Shown here in pieces: positions 26,529 to 37,650 of a stretch of 38,463 nucleotides of DNA. The translations under genes and the position numbers were made by a program. A model generated the notes under the pieces. That model had not been told where the DNA came from and did not search any database. It worked only from the letters and a program-made list of their open reading frames with translations. The number at the start of each line of letters is the position of its first letter. The stretch's first letter is position 1. The stretch is from Gracilaria domingensis (taxonomy: Eukaryota > Rhodophyta > Florideophyceae > Gracilariales > Gracilariaceae), in NCBI GenBank assembly GCA_022539475.1, contig VCMS01000408.1:1-38463 (forward strand), given 5' to 3'.

Positions 26529-27883
26529 CTACGAAAGTCTCAGGCGCCATCGGGCCAGGCGACCCGATGCGTCCGCCAAACCTAATATCCACCTCAAGGA
26601 GTCGTGATCCGTTCGAAGCGTGAAGCGCACAACATATAGGCAAGGACGTAGCATGAGCATACTCCAAACAACCGCTAGGCATTCCTTCTCAGTTACGGTG
26701 TAGTTCTGCTCCGCTTGGTTCAGAGCTCTACTCCAATACCCAATTGGTGCGAGCTTGCCGTCCTCCTGCTCCTGCATTAGGCAGCAACCTATTTGGGCGT
26801 CCGATGCGTCTGTATCCAGTGTGTACGGGAGTCCCGTTTTGGGCAATGCCAGTACCGGTGGGGAGAGGAGCGCTGCTTTCAGTGTATGGAAAGCCTCTAC
26901 CTCGTCTTCTTCCAAGTGGTCAAAGTGTGTGGGCTGCCCCTTCTGCAACCTCCGGTTCAGGGGTGCGGCTATCTTTGCAAACCCCTTGATGAACCGTCGG
27001 TAGACGTTGCATAGACCTATAAAGGATCGTATGTCCGTCTGTGACGTAGGAAGCTTCGCTTCCTGTACCGCTCTGATATTCCGTTTGGTCACTTCGAGTT
27101 TCCCGGGGCTTACTGTATGCCCTAGGTACTCTACCTCTTGGTTGAAGAACATACACTTCGTAGTTTAAGAGTTACGCCTGCCTCCTGTAGCAACTGCAAT
27201 ACCACTTGGACATGCGAGAAGTGCTCCTCAATGGATCTCGAGTAGATGACTACATCATCGATATATACCAATTCGGTTGTCCACTTCACTTTAGACAGTA
27301 TAATGTCTAATGCCCTTTGGAAGGTAGCGGGGGCGTTTCGTAAACCAAACGGCATGCGTAAGAAGCGATACAGGCCTGCATGGCATGTAAACGCAGTCTT
27401 ATCACGGTCACCCTCTGGTATTTCGATCTGCCAATATCCGCAGTTCGCGTCCAGTGTGGTAAAGATGTTCGCATCTCCTAGGGAGTCGATGCATTCGTCC
27501 ATCCTCGGGATGGGATACGAGTCCCTAACCGTTACGGCATTAAGTTTTCTGTAGTCAATACAGAACCTCATACGGGTCTCTCCTCGTTTTTGGACTAGCA
27601 CTACAGGGCTAGCCCATTCCGAGTTTGCCGGTTCTATAACCCCCTCGCGGAGCATCCGCTCCATCTGCTCCAGCTCTACCTCACGGGCCTTATGTCCCGC
27701 GCGGTATGGCTGTTGGTGGATGGGACGGGAGTCCGGTTTCAGGTCAATCCTGTGCTGGGTGGCCTTAATGGCTCCCAGCTTACCAGACCACATGGTACTG
27801 AATGGCTCCAAGAGTCCGAGGATCCGAGCTCTGAGCTCTTCCCCTTCAAGTCCTATATTCACCTCCGTCTTCCAATTGGTCAC
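26529..27883 (-). pseudogene. pol: RT and RNase H broken by 1-bp deletions (copy 2)
   Basis: The RT part (27883-27131) contains the YIDD catalytic motif. The frame is then lost through deletion of one C near 27158 and resumes as 27152-26529 with the rest of RT and RNase H. A second 1-bp deletion near 27894 separates the RT start from its upstream linker. Copy 1 lacks both deletions. It also ends at the shared TAG (26529-26531). Deletions private to one copy are either post-duplication decay or sequencing errors. Confidence 0.88.
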
Positions 27884-27917
27884 TGGGTCGAGCTCAGTTT
27901 CTGGTCTTCTCGCTCAG

Positions 27918-29132
27918 CTAGTCGCTGCACCATATGGTCTGTCCGCGACGAATTCGACGAATTTGACGAATTGGCACTGCCCCCCCCCCCCCCTTCTTAG
28001 CGTTCACGACCTCGTGCGACCATTGTGGTGTGATCGTAAAGATCGTACGGGGAGCCGGTAGGGCAAGACCAATTACGGTGTGCTTTGGCAGCTTGACCGG
28101 GCGGTTGCTGAAGTTATTCAGGTAGACCTCAAACGGTTTCGTCGGTATGTTGTCGACTATACCATTCGCCATTAAGGTCATATGTCGTTCGGCCAACCGT
28201 GAATGGTTCTGAATAGATAACAGGCCTGGTTGTTGGCATGTCACCTTCACTACCAAGTGGTTCATAGGCGGTATTGTTACCGCCTTCGCCAGTCGCACCT
28301 TGTTGGAGAGTGTATTTTCTGGTACCGGTTGGTGTCGGGTGCGGTTCTCTCTTGGAGAGGCACCCTTGTGGTTACCAATAATGGCGATCCGGGGTCCATT
28401 ATGGAACAGAACTGTCTTAGAGCGTGGGAAAATTGCCCTGACGTGCTGGTCTAAAAAGGTTGTTCCGAGGATACAGTCTGTTGCCAGTTGGTTAACGACT
28501 ATGAAGCGAACTCGGACCTTCATGGTGTCAATCAATACCATTAGGGTAAGCGCTCCCATGACGGTTAGTGGTCTGTTGTTGGCGTCAACCAGTGGGTTAG
28601 TTAATGTACATGGCTGAAGCTTGTTAAGTTGTCTGTTAGTTAGTAGTTTGGCATTCACCAGATTAGATCCTGCCTCGGTGTCCAGGACAGTGGCGCATCG
28701 TACCAGGTGGTTGGAAGTAAACACGAGGGTGACGTTTACCTTATAGTTACTATGCTTGAGAAAGCATGTCGGTTTGGTGTAGTCCATGAGGCTCTCCTCC
28801 CCTGTAACCAATGAGTAATTGTCCATACTTGCACCACTTGGTTCTGGAAGGCCTTCCGTCTCCGGACATTTGGGGAAGGCCTCTATCCCAACTGTTCGGC
28901 GTTTTCCGCCTGCGGGGCGGGATCCGTTTGGTCCTGCTCCGTAATGATGTGTACCTGATGAGGTGTGGCTGCGTTGGGTCGCGCATTTGCGTGTCCCCTG
29001 TCTGCGCTCCGCGCCGTGGGCCCAAATATATCCTGGTGGTTCTGCTGGCGAGCAGTGAGGAGAGCGTTCCTGTTCTGTGGAGCCACGTTTGGGCACGCTG
29101 TTTCCAAGTGATGAGGCGACAAACAGAACCAA
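27918..29132 (-). pseudogene. Retropepsin-like protease with DTE active site and intact linker (copy 2)
   Basis: It carries the same DTEAG active-site change as copy 1. It lacks the extra G, so the C-terminal linker KLPKHTVIGLALPAP, typical of the region before RT, is readable and continues through the poly-G run to a stop at 27918. Relative to copy 1 it has a Gly for Arg in VMGALTLMV and Arg for Ser in PRENRTRH. Confidence 0.8.
27980..27993 (-). other. 14-nt poly-G run at the protease-RT junction (copy 2)
   Basis: In this copy the protease frame is undamaged and reads straight into the run (NAKKGGGG), while the RT frame downstream is -1 to it. This is the cleaner of the two copies for seeing the frame relation. 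Confidence 0.5.
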
Positions 29133-31354
29133 CAGAGGAGATTACCGGTGGTGGGGTCCTTCATCGCGAGCGACGACGCGCGCGATTGGGGACGACCTCC
29201 CGTGGGTACTGCACTCCGTTGTTGCGGGGGTGGTCCTCTATCACCATATTGGTTGAATGGCACCGCTAGAACCGGGCTGACCGGTACGGATACCTGTGAT
29301 GGGGGAGCTGAGGTTTGCCTCGAGGGGGGCTCGCTGGATAGCGAGCTGGACCAGGAGATGTTACCGTGCGATCGAGTTGTCGGTTGTGCGTGCACCAAGT
29401 GGACTGGGTGACCGTGGGAGGCATATTGTGTGGATGCCTCATCCGTAGTGGTCTCCTCTTCCTCTACGTCAAACACTGACCGCCTGGTTTTTCCTTTCTC
29501 CTTCGATGGTTTGCCAAGTGGTGCGGAGTCTTTCCTGGCCCCTGACCGAACGGTGTCGCCTAGTCCCTGTGCATGGCGGGCTAGTGCGTTGTAGTCGACC
29601 GTGCGGTTGGTAGCTAGGTAGTTGCGAACCTGTAATTGGATAGACTTCGCCACGTTGTCGGCGTACATCGATTTCAACCTTTTGGTAGTAAAGACGCTTC
29701 CACAGCTGGAGGCTAATGCCCATAGGGAGCGAGCGAATTCCAATTCGGTTGGTCCCGCGCGCTGACGGTACGCAAGCACCTCTGCGTACGCCTCCTGAAT
29801 ACCCTCATCGGTTGCATAGGTTTCCAGTATGAAGTTGACTACCTGTGGGTATGTCGTCAACATTTCCGTTTGGTCTTCGTCCACCGCCATGGTGTTCGCT
29901 TGGAGGCGGCTATGGAGCAACGCTCCAGCTTGACCAGTTAGCTAGAATTGAAACAACCACATGGCAGCTGCCTCTGAAAACCCATTCTGGTCACAAGCGA
30001 TCTTGAACCTTTGAAGGAAATCAATGATAGCAATAGGGTCATCCCCGCTAAAGCGAGTCTCACCCAGTTGGAAACGAAGCTTCCTATGATGCTTCATTAT
30101 CTTCTGAGCTACCTCTTTGGTATACTCAGCCTGTCTGTTCTCCAATCTATAGGTACGATAGTCAACCGCTTTGGTGAATAAATTGTTGAGCGGTGTAAGC
30201 ACCTCTAGGTCAGTCTCTTCGTCGGAAGTTGAGTCCGAATCATTGTATCTTTCGGTCTTACCCTTGCGGGCATTCTTTCCTTTCTTCTGGCCAGAGTCCT
30301 TCCTCTTGCGTCGTGAACCTTTACGGTCGTCTCCTGACGAATCCGAATCGGTGTCTGAGGACGAAGAGTCCGAGTCCGACCGGCGACTCTTTCTCTTTCC
30401 CCTTTTGGTTTTCTTCTTCTCACCATTTGGTTTACGTCGACGCTCGTCTCCTGAGCTCGACGAATCTCCATCAGGGTCTCCACCACGTGGTCCTGACGGA
30501 GCTACACCAGTGGGTTGAGGGAGGTATACGTACCTCGGGCCCTCCATGCCCGGAGGCTCTGCTTCTTTCCCCATGCGGTCGATAAATCCTTCACCAATCG
30601 GTTGTGTACGAAGGGTAGGATGGAGAGTACCAAGTGGTTTCGTGGGATCTACAGCTGGCAAGGAAGCATGCTTCATGAAGGCGGCCTGGGCTACCATCTC
30701 AGGTTGAAGCTTGGCCCCCTGCCTCTGCAGAGCCAGCATAACCAATCGGTCAATGTGTCCTCGTACCTCGTTCTCTAGGTACTGTAACACCACCACGGGT
30801 ACCTTGTCGAGGACCTCCTGGGAGGCTCGCTCAACTACCACTCGGGTGACCTCGTCCAGGTCCAGTCGCGGCCCGACTGGCACATCTATTTGGTCTACCA
30901 CTGGGGTTGTTACAGGAGCGGGCTCCTCCGTTGCGGAGCTTGCTTCTCCGTCCACTTGGTCAGCCCAGGAAAGGGTCGAGGTGTAGTGCAAAACCGTGAC
31001 GCGAACGGACAAAAACCAGCCGCATACGCGGAAGCACTCAAGGAGTTCAGCCTTGCTCCCTGTGAGGGGTGGCGCAGCGGAAGAGCCCTCCGATGGGGTC
31101 GACACGTGCCGGGCGTAACTCCGGGCGACCCGTTCCTGACTTACAGACGGAGGTCGGGGGAAAGACCAGCCACAGATGTGGAAGATCCGAGACAGCAGTG
31201 CGGGCAAATGTAGGGGCAAACGAAGGAAAAGAGCCGTGTATACGGACACAGGCCCTGTAATAGAAGGGAAAAGAAAAGGAGAAACAAAGCAAAAGAAATA
31301 ATAACCTGATAACCGGGCGGAGAACAGCCGTAAGAACGGGAAAAACAAGAACAA
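28883..31354 (-). pseudogene. gag polyprotein with CCHC zinc knuckle (copy 2)
   Basis: It has the same TAG (29942-29944) and zinc knuckle as copy 1. The G run near 31156-31160 has five instead of six G, so the N-terminal frame upstream of about 31155 differs between copies. Both versions are open and hydrophobic there, which supports the view that this part is leader and that gag starts downstream. Confidence 0.85.
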
Positions 31355-32107
31355 AACAAGACACCAAAATAAACGACAATGTCCGTATGTAAACGGTGGC
31401 TCCTCAGAGACGCGAGGCGGATAAGCACTGCCGTATTCGACACGGACGCTCTCCGAAGAGTCGCGGTCGCGTGCGGGCGATAGACTTAGAGCCGAACACT
31501 CGGTTGACTTTACTTCCCAGAAGGATGGCCAGTCGGCCGGCCCTTAAGTAGGGATCACTACAGTATCTAATCAAACAAATATCCCGGCACACATCCGGCC
31601 ACAGCCACACACGTGTACCGTGCCCCGTCGGCTCAAAGGGGCAATCCGCGAAAGCGGCAATATCCACCACGTGGACACCTGATGTGCCCACAACCAGGCC
31701 AACAAATAAACATTCTCCCACGAAAGGCTACCCTATCCCCACCATCTGAGGCACCATTCCGGCATACCGGCACATCTGCGATTAGCAGCACGAGCGAGGC
31801 TGGAGTTCCCGGGGTCATTGCACTACACGAGAAGCCCCCAGCCTCTCGATCTACCTTCTTTCCCCTCGGTGGGCGTTCCTTCCGAATCAGGTCCTCCGGG
31901 TTATCCAACACCGGATAGGACACTGAACCTCGTACGGAGTGGTCACTTGGTGGAGCGCTCGGCGCCTTTTTCGGGTGACGCACGCCTCGTTTCTCCATTT
32001 AAATAACTGGTGTCGACGTAAATTGCTTCAGCAACGAGAACCAAACCACTCAGGTATCTCGTGACTTCCAAATCCTCCCTTTCCAAAACCACTTGGTAAT
32101 TCACAAA

Positions 32108-32125
32108 GTCTAAGTCGGGAGACCA
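32108..32125 (-). promoter_or_regulatory. Candidate tRNA primer-binding site (copy 2)
   Basis: TGGTCTCCCGACTTAGAC on the minus strand, five bases inside the 5' LTR. Confidence 0.55.
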
Positions 32126-32130
32126 AAATT

Positions 32131-33522
32131 TGTGGTAAAACAGATCGGTGCGAGCTGCTTGTAGGGAGCCCTGCGTGGGCTCGACCCTGCGGAGGAGTGA
32201 AACGCGTGACACCTAATAGGTCGGCAGCACCCGCAGTTGTCTATATTGCACGGTGACCAAGTGGTACATACGTCTGCACTGGTGTGCAGCAAACACGTTT
32301 AACCCTCGAGGTCAGCAAAACTATTAGAGGACTACTAGACTTACCAATTGGTGACTGTAGAACCGAACTGGTGTCGAATTAGCCTAGTTGGTGCTTGCTT
32401 TTACCATTTGTGTTGTGCAAAACCCAGCGATGGGGAAAGACACGCAAAAGCGGTTCAGACCCTTTCTCAAGAGGCGAGCACAGCAGTAGAGCGCTCCCAC
32501 AGGTACGACACGGCAATGCCGGGTGTAAGACCGGGGTCGACCCTTCCCAAGTAATGGAGGGAGCGAAGCGGCGAAGGAGACGCGTCCAGCGGTAGAGAGC
32601 ACACGACACAAGTCGGCAGTAGCGTCACGTGTGTAGCACACGGTACCCACGAGTGTGGCGATGACACGCGAGAGCGGTAGTAACCCACGCGAGTGTGTCG
32701 AGCCACGAACGGTATGCACCGGTACACCAAGTAGTGCTACCTGTATAACAGGGACCGAAATAAAGAAAACACACACAAAGTAAACACGCGAAAGCGGTAG
32801 TGGTGTTAATGATGCCGCGAGGCGGATGATGAACCCTGCACAAGGTGTCGACTCTCCGGGAGGAGGATATCGGTCACCAAGGGTGAAACATCAGAGCCGA
32901 ACACTCGGTTGGTCCGTTTACTTCCCTGACAATGGGTGCAGCTCAACCTACTAAGTAGTGTAGAGTGCCAACCTACTGTCAAGCGGTGTAGCGAAAATAT
33001 CTAGAATAAACATCTAAAATACCCCAACTAATGGGTGCAAACTTCCCACACGTGTGTGACCCACCGGCTAAGCCGTGCGCCTCATAACACTAATCCTAAT
33101 ATGAAGTATACCCAAGAATGGGCTGATCTCACCAGTTACTCATACTGTGTGTCACCATCTCCCGGCATCGCTGTGCATGTTATGAATCGCATCAGCGAAG
33201 GAGTCCCGCAATCGCGTTGCACTACAATTTGGTGTGGGAGGTTGGCGTCTCGGGGGTTGAGTACACCTGAGCGCCCCTCCGGCTCTCACGGACCTAGTGC
33301 CACGTGGGCCACCGGGAGGTGCATTTGTGGTGCACCACCCCGGTCACATATCTACACTACCTAGTAAATATTAATTCTAAATTAACGAAAATAAACTAAT
33401 TAGTCCTTGCCATGCCTTTGCTTGAGCGTCTCACGTGGCACAGTAGACACACGTGGCCAGAGGACCGAAACGTCACCATTTGGTCTTGTAGAGCTACCGT
33501 TGTTTCGGCGAGCTATAATATA
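32131..33522 (-). repeat. 5' LTR, 1392 bp (copy 2)
   Basis: I saw no difference from 10808-12199. It is paired with the shorter 3' LTR at 18501-19071. Confidence 0.92.
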
Positions 33523-33527
33523 GTGAT
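33523..33527. repeat. Target-site duplication GTGAT (gypsy, right)
   Basis: A perfect match to 18496-18500. Confidence 0.85.
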
Positions 33528-33536
33528 TGTGCTTGT

Positions 33537-34456
33537 CAGGTCCGTATTTGTGACTGTCTGACTTTATAGAAATACAAATAACTAATGACTGATTGAGTAG
33601 CATATGCAACAAACCTTTAGTCATATTTAGTTATTTACAGTACACTGAGCTACGAAGACACGTGTCGTACTCATATCCTCTCATAATCTTACAGCTGTGC
33701 AACGTAATAGCTTAAATGGTTTTCAAGTTAAGTTTTGGTTTTGTTTTCACTGAAAATAATTTTCCTAGTTAACTAGTCGGTAAGTTATCCCTTTTTCTGA
33801 TTACATTTGCCTTCGTTTTCAATTTCTTGCTCATTTTTTGAAAGTTTTTAAGAACTTTGAAGTTTGAATTAACATTCTTTAGAACGCCTATACGTCGTTA
33901 GAGCCAAAACAAGCTGATATGTATCGATTTTCCGGACGAGGAAGTAGATTTATTGGAAAATTTGGGATCTGTGACTGAATCTTTGCTTTTTCTGCCCGCT
34001 GCCAGTTCTGTACTTATGGAAGTCGTCGAATCGGCAGCGGGCAGTTAATTCTAACCAGCATCAATTCATCACAACCTTTTGCGACTACGACGAAGGGTCT
34101 TTCAGAGATCTGTCTTTTTTCCCACCCACTATCGCCTGTAGCTCTTTAAAAGGGACATGACGCATCTTCTAGATGCTCGTGTAGCTAGATTACTTTGTAG
34201 TCGAGCTGGTGTTTTTTAGTGTTTACTGAGACACTCTCACCGACATCAAAACAGTAAAGATCGCTCATGGAGCTGTACCCAAGTGAAACAATAATACTTA
34301 TATATCTCAAATCAAGAGCAGTGCAGTTTAATTTCTAGGCAATCACTCTTAGAAAAAGGGCAAAAAATATGTGACTAAATATGACTGACTACGAATTTTA
34401 TTGAGTGACTTTGACTTTTCGACTTGGTCAAAAATATAGTCACAAATACGGCCCTG
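33537..34456. mobile_element. Non-autonomous hAT-like element, 920 bp (copy 2)
   Basis: It has the same termini and near-perfect 8-bp flanking duplication as copy 1. One or two bases differ in a T run near 33839. Confidence 0.8.
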
Positions 34457-34682
34457 GTACTTGTTGTATATAATTTTGTGGGAGCATTTATCTACAAATA
34501 AAAAGATTTCTACCATTACATATACATATATCATCCAGCAAAAAAGTGCATTTTTATACATAACTGTATCTTAAGAGCAAAAAGTCATAATACTTACTTC
34601 GGTCTAGTCTATGTCTACTCACAGTCCCGTGATGAGCACCAAGCAATTACAAATGCAATTCAGTCTCGGGATCGCTCTGATC

Positions 34683-36134
34683 TCATATTCGCTTCAGAGT
34701 TGCAGTAATACGCCCACACTTTGATCCTCCTTCGACTGACAAGAACGCCTCCGACTTTCCTTTCGTGTGGTCCGGATCTTTCTCTTCTGCCCATCGTTGC
34801 AAAATATTTTGTTCTCCGAGCACGTGGTCGGGCATGTTCTTCCAAGCTGCCACAAACGTGACTAAAAAGTGTGCCGCCGTCATCACCACCACCCAGCAAG
34901 CCGCTAACACGATCGCCCATTCTTCCACTGTCGCCGTCACTCGAGCTTCAGAGCTCGCGAATTCGTAATCCTCCTTCCACGATGTGCCATTCTTAACGGG
35001 CAAGGTAATTTCGTCGCAAAATCGATAAAGAATGGCGTATTTGTTGAGGTTGATCACGTCTTGCGGAAAGGCACGCGCAAGAAGCGCGAAATACCCTTCC
35101 GCGTTCGCTCGAGAGTTGGATCCCTCTATTCTTATTCCCTTGAAGTACATCGGAACGCGAGTGCGAATCTCAAACGACACTAGCGTGCTCCACTCATCTC
35201 TGAGACCACCAGCATCGAGGTCAGATGACAGCTCAACAAAGCTCGAACCGTAAGTGAGCACGAGCGAACTGTTTTCATCGAAACCATTCAAGCAGCCCAC
35301 CACTTGCACCATCAACGTGTCTTGGCTTTGAAGGCCGGCTGTGAAGCCCATGCATTGCACAGAGCTTCCGGAGATATTCACAAAGAAGAATGATGCAGAA
35401 AACTGCTCCGACGGCGTCGAAAAGGAGAATGTCCGAAATGTGTCTCTGGAACTGACATTCACCACGATCAGCGCGAGCCATATATCTCCAACTGTCTTGT
35501 ACGAGTTCTCGCTGAGCTTCTGAATTAGCTCGAGCGCTTCTGGAGATGTCTTGCTTGTGGTAAAAGGACTGTAGATACCGTCGCCTTCAAACAATAAGTT
35601 GTCTTCGACTGCTTCGCACAACACCCGAAATCCATCGTCATTGACTCTATCGTTCTCACTGGTTGATTGCACCCAGAGGGGGCGGTACAGCCGGTATGTG
35701 CTGCCTTCCAATATGACACATTGTTCGGCGATGAATGCTATGTCCAGAGCGTTTCCACTTGTGAGATGCTCATCCCGAAAGCAAATGCCGGGCTTTTGTT
35801 CCACACGGGTCACAGTACCCGGAATGGCGTAGCGAGTGGCCATTGAGTCTACTGCGTATTCGAGAGCAAGCTCCGCAGTATATGCCAGGCCAGTAACCAA
35901 CAGGAGCACCGAGCCTGATAGAAGTCGGCCAGGCTTTAGTTTCCTGAGCGCATTATACCTGTCTATACGATGGCCTGCGACGGAGACCGAATGTCCGCGA
36001 TAAAGGCTTAAGCGACGACGGAAGTGTTCAAAACTGTCAAGATTCTTTCGCACGATGACGTCCAGTACAATTGTCAATATGAGGTATCGGATAATGTTGA
36101 AGACGCTCACGCTTATGTTGGTGCGAATTGCCAT
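34683..36134 (-). CDS. Hypothetical membrane protein, 483 aa (copy 2)
   Basis: The predicted protein is the same as at 13360-14811. Two intact, identical copies mean the tandem duplication doubled the dose of this gene if both are expressed. Its promoter side (36135 onward) is also duplicated, for about 1.5 kb. Confidence 0.75.
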   Translation of the reverse strand: MAIRTNISVSVFNIIRYLILTIVLDVIVRKNLDSFEHFRRRLSLYRGHSVSVAGHRIDRYNALRKLKPGRLLSGSVLLLVTGLAYTAELALEYAVDSMATRYAIPGTVTRVEQKPGICFRDEHLTSGNALDIAFIAEQCVILEGSTYRLYRPLWVQSTSENDRVNDDGFRVLCEAVEDNLLFEGDGIYSPFTTSKTSPEALELIQKLSENSYKTVGDIWLALIVVNVSSRDTFRTFSFSTPSEQFSASFFFVNISGSSVQCMGFTAGLQSQDTLMVQVVGCLNGFDENSSLVLTYGSSFVELSSDLDAGGLRDEWSTLVSFEIRTRVPMYFKGIRIEGSNSRANAEGYFALLARAFPQDVINLNKYAILYRFCDEITLPVKNGTSWKEDYEFASSEARVTATVEEWAIVLAACWVVVMTAAHFLVTFVAAWKNMPDHVLGEQNILQRWAEEKDPDHTKGKSEAFLSVEGGSKCGRITATLKRI

Positions 36135-37650
36135 AAGGTTGAGTCATGAAGCAAAAGAAAATTCATGCGGTGAATGAGACCGGAGGCGCGAGCTTGCTGA
36201 GGGCCGTTCTGATATTAAGATTGTATAGCAGAGAGCTCGTCAAGGTACCGTAAGAAATATTCGTGTATATCTTGTCACCCAGTTTTCTCCATAGTTGTGA
36301 AAATGTTAGAGAACTAATTCTTTGTCTAACGCTCAACATGCGACCAATTACCGACCTCGAAATACCCTAGAACATCATTCACTTGAAGCTGCAGGAACCC
36401 ACCGGACGTGAGGGCAGCGGAGCTCGAAATGCCCTGGATCGAAAATGCTGGAGCCCTCTGTTCCGAGGTTGAGAGAACGTCTTGGTGGTAAGGGTTACCT
36501 TCCCTCCGTTTTTCATGGTCAATAAGAACTTGAACCGCTATGTTAGCATTCTGCTGATACGTAATTTTGTGCTGGAAGCATCTCATGCTGCGCTAGTAGA
36601 GGTATCTGTCCGTGATTGACAGAATTCGGCCATTTCGTTTTCCAGGTACAGTTGGCATCGCCAGGAACAAGTTGCCAAATGTGCCAAGGGCAGGGGTCAC
36701 GTAACGCTTACGTACACCGGGCTTTTGTGCCTCTTGAAGTACGCAAGCACTACGTGGCTGCCGGCACGTATCTTTTTAACGTGCACACACCCAATCCTAC
36801 TTCTCAAGTTGAGAATCTCAACCAAACAAATGAAACGTCTTTGAACGCTACCATCAGCTTTCCCACCTTTTATCGACATTTCACACGTCGTACGTGGTCA
36901 CGAGATGCCGCGACACCGGTACGCTTACAGACAGACAAGCTACCTGACAGTGACGGCAAGCGTGCTGCCATTCAGAACAGCCATTTTCAATCTGAATAAC
37001 TCCGGAGTATTTGCTGAACAGTTTGTTGTGATCATCGTCCGCCGGGCGACCGATATACTTCGATTTTAGCACACTGTATTGAACCTAGCTGAGTAGCAGT
37101 TGGCAAAGCATGCGGCGACCAAGACGGCGCACACGCAGAGAACGGCCAGGGGGGCGATACAGGCGTCAGAGCGGGAGATGGAAAACAGCAGAGAGGGCCG
37201 TGCTCTTTGCCGAGCAAATGCGATAGGAACTGGACAAACTTCACGCAATTCGCGAAGATGACGGCCGAGGCGCTTCTGGCGCAAGCGCAGAAAGAACGCG
37301 GAAGAGTGATTCACTGGAGTGCAACGGGTGCAACGGAAGGCGGTTGCTCGTATCCCGAAGAAATTATAGGCACACTTGTCGCGCCGGCACGAAAACAACG
37401 CGAGCATCGTACATTTGCGCCCGATTGTACGCCAATCAATGGCCGCCAAGGAAGTGTTTGATCCGCCACCATGCGCTCCACGTGTTGCGATGGCTCGAAT
37501 TTCCACATGCGCACTCGCAGTCGCATTGCTGTACCGGAGAGAGCAGTAAATGGCGAAATTGGTGTATTTTCCTCAAGGAAAGGTTCGGCAAACCCCGATG
37601 TATGAGAGTTTGTTTGCTAAAACAAAAAACAATCAAATCAATCTGGATCT
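36135..37650. other. No recognisable gene; short open frames only (copy 2)
   Basis: It is equivalent to 14812-16327, with two substitutions seen (near 36836 and 37173). A plus-strand frame from ATG 37550 runs across the copy 1 breakpoint position (37650) to 37882. In copy 1 that frame is cut, which suggests that the copy 2 right side is the original arrangement. Confidence 0.4.

Larger units (their letters stand above)
18501..33522 (-). mobile_element. Full-length Ty3/gypsy chromovirus with antisense ORF pair and nested pogo transposon (copy 2)
   Basis: The limits are set by LTRs at both ends and the GTGAT target duplication. Without the nested transposon (19424-21466 plus one TA) it is about 12.98 kb. 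Order on the minus strand: LTR (33522-32131), primer site, gag, protease, RT, RNase H, integrase, chromodomain, internal purine tract, antisense ORFs B and A, GC-rich segment, purine tract, LTR (19071-18501). The domain order PR-RT-RH-IN-chromodomain places it among chromoviruses. Antisense ORFs are known from plant Tat-lineage elements, which lack a chromodomain, so the combination is unusual. Shared stop codons show it was dead before the tandem duplication. Twenty perfect ACCANNTGGT sites lie in the copy 1 equivalent. Confidence 0.93.
16328..37650. repeat. Tandem segmental duplication, copy 2 (complete 21,323-bp unit)
   Basis: If the duplication is a simple head-to-tail tandem, the unit runs from the copy 1/copy 2 junction (16328) to the point where identity with copy 1 is lost (37650). 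It carries the Harbinger remnant, the whole gypsy element with nested pogo, the hAT-like element and the membrane-protein gene. The unit boundary is inferred from one visible junction. The other junction would be the left end of copy 1, outside the window. A collapsed or duplicated haplotype in the assembly could give the same picture. Confidence 0.8.
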
